Below, in pieces: positions 59,711-64,000 of a stretch of DNA of 64,000 nucleotides. Position 1 is the stretch's first letter. Each line of letters opens with the position of its first letter. This DNA is from Rhizobium sp. 16-488-2b. Lineage in GTDB: Bacteria > Pseudomonadota > Alphaproteobacteria > Rhizobiales > Rhizobiaceae. The stretch lies in the NCBI RefSeq assembly GCF_017741815.1, contig NZ_JAGHMF010000001.1, positions 51,896 through 115,895 on the forward strand, in the 5' to 3' direction. A program made the position numbers and the translations under genes. The notes beneath the pieces are model-generated. The model did not search any database. It was given only the letters and a program-made list of their open reading frames with translations, and had not been told where the DNA came from.

Positions 59711-59778
59711 CTATTCAATCCTGGCGCTGTCAGCCTGATATAGGCCTATTGCATTGCGTTTTCTTTAGCCCCATCGGC

Positions 59779-61110
59779 TCATTTTGTCGAATGCGTATCG
59801 ATCAGCACGCGCGGCCATTCGACGCGAACGCGCGCGCCGACATAGTCAGGACCTCGATTTTCGAAGGTCAGCACCGCGCCAGAGCGTTCCAGCAGAGTCT
59901 TGGCGATGAACAGCCCGAGCCCCAGTCCGCCGGCCCGGTCCTCCTTCTGCCGCTTGGTCACATAGGGCTCGCCGATCCTGAGCAGGATATCGGGCGAATA
60001 GCCTTCGCCGTCGTCTTCGATCGTGATGCGCACGCGCTCCTGGTCGTGCTCCACCGTGACAGTCACCTCCTGGCGGGCATAATCGACGGCGTTCTCAACC
60101 AGATTGCCAAGCCCGTACATCATCCCGGCATTGCGCTCCGTCACCGGCTCGCCCTTGCGCGGCGCTTTTTCCACGAGGTTGAGCTTGATGCCGAATTCGC
60201 GATGCGGCGCCACGATCTCTTCCATCATCGAGGAAAGCGGCAGCCGCCTCAGATGCGCATCGCCTTCGGCCGAGAGTGTCGTCAGCCGGCGCAGGATATC
60301 GCGGCAGCGCTCGCTCTGGCTGCGCAGCAGCTGCACATCCTCGCGAAAGCGATCGTCATCCTTCAGCTCTCGCTCCATCTCCTTGGCAACGACGCTGATG
60401 GTGGCGAGCGGCGTTCCCAGCTCGTGTGCTGCCGCAGCGGCCAGGCCATCGAGCTGCGACAGATGCTTCTCGCGCTGCAGCACCAGCTCCGTCGCTGCCA
60501 GAGCTTCGGCCAGCTGCCGTCCTTCCATGGAGACTCGATAAGCATAAAAGGCAGCAAACGTCATGGTCGATGCGATCGCGCACCACACCCCGAACTGCAT
60601 GAAGCTCGGAATGTCGATCTCCGCCCCGTCGAACCAGGGAAGCGGGAAGGGCGTGAACGGCAGGATGGTGATGCAGGCCAACGCCACCACGATCAGCGGC
60701 ATGCTGTAGCGGATCGGCTGCGACGCGAAGGCGATGATAACGGGAACGCAGACCAGCACCGCGAACGGATTGACCAGCCCGCCGGTGATGAAGAGCAGCG
60801 CGCAGAGCTGCAGGAGATCGAAGCCGAGCAACGCCAGCGCCGCCACCGGGTCGATGCGGTGCGTCGCAGGATAGCGGATCATCAGATAGAAGTTCACGAT
60901 CGCCAGCGCCGTGATCAGCGCGATGCACGCCTGCACCGGCAGTGGAAATTGCAGCCACAGCGCAACGATCAGCACCGTGGCAGTCTGCCCGCAGACGGCA
61001 AGCCATCGCAAACGCACCAGCGTCTCCAGCCTCAGCCGACGGCTGCTCTGCCGGTCTTCCTCGGGCATGCTTTCGACCTTGTCGGCCATTTCTTTATTCT
61101 TGCTCGGCAT
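59779..61110 (-). CDS. actS: sensor histidine kinase ActS (RegB/PrrB family)
   Basis: ActS is the redox sensor partner of ActR. The 443-residue protein has six predicted membrane segments (about residues 40-190) with the quinone-binding motif GGLVNPF at 110-116, the H box AAAHELGTPLATISV with His229, and Cys269 in SERCRDILRR, 40 residues after the histidine as in RegB, where this cysteine senses redox. The ATPase ends GGLGLGLFIAKTLLERSG. It lies six bases after hrpB, so hrpB-actS-actR are probably one transcript. Confidence 0.95.
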   Translation of the reverse strand: MPSKNKEMADKVESMPEEDRQSSRRLRLETLVRLRWLAVCGQTATVLIVALWLQFPLPVQACIALITALAIVNFYLMIRYPATHRIDPVAALALLGFDLLQLCALLFITGGLVNPFAVLVCVPVIIAFASQPIRYSMPLIVVALACITILPFTPFPLPWFDGAEIDIPSFMQFGVWCAIASTMTFAAFYAYRVSMEGRQLAEALAATELVLQREKHLSQLDGLAAAAAHELGTPLATISVVAKEMERELKDDDRFREDVQLLRSQSERCRDILRRLTTLSAEGDAHLRRLPLSSMMEEIVAPHREFGIKLNLVEKAPRKGEPVTERNAGMMYGLGNLVENAVDYARQEVTVTVEHDQERVRITIEDDGEGYSPDILLRIGEPYVTKRQKEDRAGGLGLGLFIAKTLLERSGAVLTFENRGPDYVGARVRVEWPRVLIDTHSTK

Positions 61111-61116
61111 TGCGGC

Positions 61117-63582
61117 TCATGTTCCTCGTGGTTTTGCCCGGGTCGTCGGTAGCGCTTCCTCCGGCCGCTCCGGCCATGGATGCCGGGGATAGCGCCCGCG
61201 CATGTCGGCGCGTACATCCTTCCAGCTCCCGGCCCAGAACCCCGGAAGATCGCGCGTCGTCTGGATCGGTCGATGCGCCGGCGATGTCAGCTCGAGCAGC
61301 AGCGAAAGCCGCCCCCCGGCAATGGCAGGATGCGCCTTTAGCCCGAACAGCTCCTGGACCCGGATGGTCAGCGTCGGCTCTTCCCCGTCATATTGTATCG
61401 GATGCCGCTGCCCGGTCGGCGCCTCGAAATGAGTCGGGGCCAGCCGCGAAAGGTCGCGCTGCAGCTCGTGCGGCACCAGCGCCATCAATCCGTTCGAAAG
61501 CCCGCCCGCCGAAATGTCGGAAAGCCCGCGCGCATCCGCCTGATAAGGAATGAACCAGTCGTCCATGCGGGAGAGCAGCGCCGCCTCGCTCATGTCGGGC
61601 CATGGCGCGCCGATGCTTCTATAAAGAAAGCCGATCCGCTCGCGCAGCTGCATCGCTTCCTTGGAAAACGGCAGCTGCTCCAGCCCCATCTCCCTGATCC
61701 CCTCGGCCAGCGCCCGCGTGACGGCCTCGCCGGATGGCCGAGGCAGCGGCGTCTCGTCGAAAACGATGGCGCCAAGCCGCGTCGCCCGTCTTGCGCGCAC
61801 CTGTTTGCTTTGCCGGTCGAAGAAAGTCTGGTCGTCGGTGCGGATCGCGCCCGGCAGCTCCGCCTCGACATCGCCGCGCGTCACCTCGGCCGCTGCGAGA
61901 ATCCGCGCCTGCGCCGCCCGGCCGGTCAGGTCGGCGATCACAAGCATCGGGCTGCTCGCCAGCCGTTCGGTCTCGGCAATCTCGGCGCCACGCCCATTGG
62001 CCATCACGAAGCGCCCGCGCCCGCCGCGCTGCAGCGCGATGCGATCGGGAAAGGCGTGAATAAGCAACCGGCCGGCAAGTCCCGGCTCCTGCGCCACCAC
62101 TTTGTCGCGCCCCTTCGCCAGCCGTCCCGCCAGCTGCCGCGCCGCCTCGGCCCGCTCGCCGCGCTCGGATTTGAACCGGCGCAACCGGTCCTCGAGATCG
62201 ATGCTCGTCCCGCCCAGCCCCTGTTCCGTCAGAAGCACGGCCATCATCGCCGCCTCCCTGGCGTGGCCGGTCTCTCCCGAAGAGAGCACCATCGCCGCCA
62301 GCCGCGGCGGAAGCGCCATGTCGCGCATCTCCCGCCCGCGCGCCGTCAGCCCGCCATCCCGGTCGAGCGCGCCGAGTTCGCGCAGCAGCGCGCGCGCCTC
62401 CAGCAGCGTCGTCTCCGGCGGCTGGTCCATGAAGCCGAGCGCCCGCGTGTCCTGCACGCCCCAGTGAGCGAGATCGAGCACGAGGCCGGAAAGATCGGTC
62501 GAGAGGATCTGCGGCGGCGTGAAGGCAGGCATCGCCGCCGTCTGCCCCTGGTGCCAGAGCCGGATGGCAATCCCGGGCTCGGTTCGCCCGGCGCGTCCGG
62601 CCCGCTGGTCGGCCGAGGCCCGCGATACCCTCACAGTCTCCAGCCGGGTGATCCCTGTCGATGCCTCGAACACCGGCAGACGCTGCAAGCCGCTGTCGAT
62701 CACGATCCGGACGCCATCGATGGTGATCGAGGTCTCGGCGATCGAGGTCGCCAGCACGATCTTGCGGGTCCCCGCCGGCGCCGGCCGGATCGCCGCGTCC
62801 TGTTCCTTCTGGCTGAGATTGCCATAAAGCGGCGCGATCACGGTGGTCGCGTCGAACCGCTCCCGCAGCCGCTCGGCCGTCCTGGTGATTTCGGCCTGTC
62901 CGGGCAAAAAGGCGAGGATCGATCCGCTCTCCGTCTTGTGCGCGTCGATGATCGCCCGCGTCATCGTATCCTCGATCCGCTCGCCGCCCGGCCGGTCCTG
63001 ATAGCGAATATCGATCGGGAAGCTGCGTCCCATGCTCTCGATCAAGGGCGGGTTGTCGAGCAGCGCCACCACGCCGGCCACATCGAGCGTCGCCGACATG
63101 ACCAGGATCCGCAAATCCTCGCGCAGCGCCGATTGCACGTCGAGCGCCAGCGCCAGGCCGAAATCGGCGTCGAGCGATCGCTCGTGAAATTCGTCGAAGA
63201 TCACCGCCGATACGCCGGAGATCTCGGGATCGTCGAGGATCATCCGCGCGAACACGCCCTCGGTCACCACTTCGATCCGCGTCCGCGCCGAGATCCTGGT
63301 ATCGAGCCGCATGCGATAGCCGACGGTCTCGCCGACACTCTCATTGAGCAGCGCCGCCATACGGCCGGCCGCCGCGCGCGCCGCGAGACGTCGTGGTTCG
63401 AGCAGAATGATCCTGCCGTCGCCGCGCCATGCCTCGTTGAGAAGATGAAGCGGCACCAGCGTCGTCTTGCCCGCCCCCGGCGGCGCCGAGAGCACGGCGC
63501 GCCGCGCCGTCGTTAGCGCCGCGCCGATCTCGGGCAGAACATGGGAGACCGGGAGCTCCGGCAGGGCACGCAGGTCGATCAC
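61117..63582 (-). CDS. hrpB: ATP-dependent helicase HrpB
   Basis: HrpB is a DEAH-type RNA/DNA helicase of unclear role, common in Proteobacteria. The protein of about 821 residues has Walker A LSAPPGAGKTTLVPLHLLNE near residue 33, the Walker B IFDEFHERSLDADFGLALAL (DExH type), SAT motif LVMSATLDVAGV, QRAGRAGRTEPGIAIRL (motif VI), and a C-terminal HrpB domain. I choose GTG 63582 with GAGAGGA upstream; the ORF opens 24 codons earlier with no conservation. Confidence 0.94.
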   Translation of the reverse strand: MIDLRALPELPVSHVLPEIGAALTTARRAVLSAPPGAGKTTLVPLHLLNEAWRGDGRIILLEPRRLAARAAAGRMAALLNESVGETVGYRMRLDTRISARTRIEVVTEGVFARMILDDPEISGVSAVIFDEFHERSLDADFGLALALDVQSALREDLRILVMSATLDVAGVVALLDNPPLIESMGRSFPIDIRYQDRPGGERIEDTMTRAIIDAHKTESGSILAFLPGQAEITRTAERLRERFDATTVIAPLYGNLSQKEQDAAIRPAPAGTRKIVLATSIAETSITIDGVRIVIDSGLQRLPVFEASTGITRLETVRVSRASADQRAGRAGRTEPGIAIRLWHQGQTAAMPAFTPPQILSTDLSGLVLDLAHWGVQDTRALGFMDQPPETTLLEARALLRELGALDRDGGLTARGREMRDMALPPRLAAMVLSSGETGHAREAAMMAVLLTEQGLGGTSIDLEDRLRRFKSERGERAEAARQLAGRLAKGRDKVVAQEPGLAGRLLIHAFPDRIALQRGGRGRFVMANGRGAEIAETERLASSPMLVIADLTGRAAQARILAAAEVTRGDVEAELPGAIRTDDQTFFDRQSKQVRARRATRLGAIVFDETPLPRPSGEAVTRALAEGIREMGLEQLPFSKEAMQLRERIGFLYRSIGAPWPDMSEAALLSRMDDWFIPYQADARGLSDISAGGLSNGLMALVPHELQRDLSRLAPTHFEAPTGQRHPIQYDGEEPTLTIRVQELFGLKAHPAIAGGRLSLLLELTSPAHRPIQTTRDLPGFWAGSWKDVRADMRGRYPRHPWPERPEEALPTTRAKPRGT

Positions 63583-64000
63583 GCCTCGTCTGTCCTCTCT
63601 GTCTATATATATATGGCTGGGCGGAACGGCCCCGCATCTCTCTATAAAGCGCACTCTATAAAGGGTGGGGGCGGTTCGGCAAACCGGTGATGACGCCGAT
63701 TGCGCCGGTTCGATGCGGCGTGAAGGACGAATATTGCCTGTTTTGGGCTGTTCCAGCGCGATTAGCCTCGAAAAACGCCGGCGCTGTCATAAAGCCAATC
63801 TGGCCCCTATCCGATGTGGTTGAAATTCCCCCAACAGAATCAGTGTGTTATAAAACTGTCAAAAAACTTTGCGTGTGGTTGTTGACTTGTTTGGCTCTGG
63901 GGCCTTATAAGCCGCTTCACAGAACGAGGGCGGCGGCGCTGCTGGCGACGGTGACTTTCGCTCTGGATTTCTTGAATTGGCTGCGATGCTGATTGGTCCC
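63583..64000. other. 418-base intergenic region ahead of a probable rRNA operon
   Basis: No convincing gene is present; an ORF of 101 codons on the plus strand (63687-63992) has no recognisable domain and odd composition. The left part probably contains the hrpB promoter, with two copies of CTCTATAAAG (63640-63649, 63654-63663). The right end holds a strong plus-strand promoter described separately. Confidence 0.6.
63882..63910 (+). promoter_or_regulatory. strong sigma-70 promoter, probably of an rRNA operon
   Basis: TTGACT (63882-63887) and TTATAA (63905-63910) are separated by 17 bases, followed within 15-20 bases by a GC-rich leader (GAGGGCGGCGGCGCTGCTGG) ending with no ORF at the window edge. 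This arrangement matches the P1 promoter and leader of rhizobial rRNA operons; the 16S gene itself would start beyond 64000. Confidence 0.6.

Noticed and set aside
61393..63516. A 707-codon plus-strand ORF opposite hrpB
   Set aside because: Arginine/proline-rich antisense shadow of a helicase gene.
63687..63992. A 101-codon plus-strand ORF at the right end
   Set aside because: It overlaps the presumed rRNA promoter, lacks a good ribosome-binding site and has no recognisable sequence.

Overview
The window is chromosomal core DNA of an alphaproteobacterium of the order Rhizobiales, most likely Rhizobiaceae (Rhizobium/Agrobacterium/Sinorhizobium group). The reasons are gene content and order: hemE beside the presumed replication origin, timA-mltA-smr-gyrB, ptsH-manX-hprK-chvG-chvI next to pckA, addB-addA-trxA behind a tsaE-amgK fusion, actS-actR beside hrpB, and malate synthase G beside a P450. 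No database was consulted; identities come from motifs, lengths and known gene order.

Layout. 0-5 kb: mnmE, rho, hemJ and hemE on the minus strand, then an AT-rich intergenic region (4589-4990) with several DnaA-box-like 9-mers, which I read as the chromosomal oriC. Four ParB-type parS sites lie in the window (near 44-59, 82-97, 6444-6459 and 44635-44650). 5-15 kb: plus-strand ppsR, maf, aroE, coaE, dnaQ; then minus-strand secB and fxsA; then plus-strand timA, mltA, smr, an XRE regulator and gyrB. 15-19.9 kb: nitroreductase, FAH-family hydrolase, intracellular PHB depolymerase, a DUF2852 protein and a YgjP-type metallopeptidase. 19.9-25 kb: trpF-trpB-trpA-accD-folC, closed by a bidirectional terminator shared with trxA.

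25-37 kb is a long minus-strand run: PAS histidine kinase, tsaE-amgK fusion, murU-like nucleotidyltransferase, addB, addA, trxA. It joins peptidoglycan sugar recycling, tRNA t6A synthesis and double-strand-break repair. 37-42.7 kb: ahcY (with a strong candidate operator upstream), then HPr, EIIA, HPr kinase and the ChvG/ChvI envelope-stress two-component system, divergent from pckA across an AT-rich palindrome. 44.7-50.4 kb: arfB and alkB, then the minus-strand his run hisB-DUF2628-hisH-hisA-hisF-hisE-coaA. 50.6-57.4 kb: hslV-hslU, a DUF1402 secreted protein, a cytochrome P450 and glcB. 57.5-63.6 kb: L,D-transpeptidase, mmcB, a 274-bp mosaic palindromic repeat, and actR, actS and hrpB. The last 160 bases carry a near-consensus promoter in a context typical of a ribosomal RNA operon, which would begin just beyond the window.

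I found no phage, insertion sequence, CRISPR array, toxin-antitoxin pair or clear new biosynthetic or defence system. The most interesting material is small-scale: the origin/parS architecture, the mosaic repeat, palindromes upstream of ahcY and pckA, a degenerate AccD zinc ribbon, and operons joining unrelated functions.
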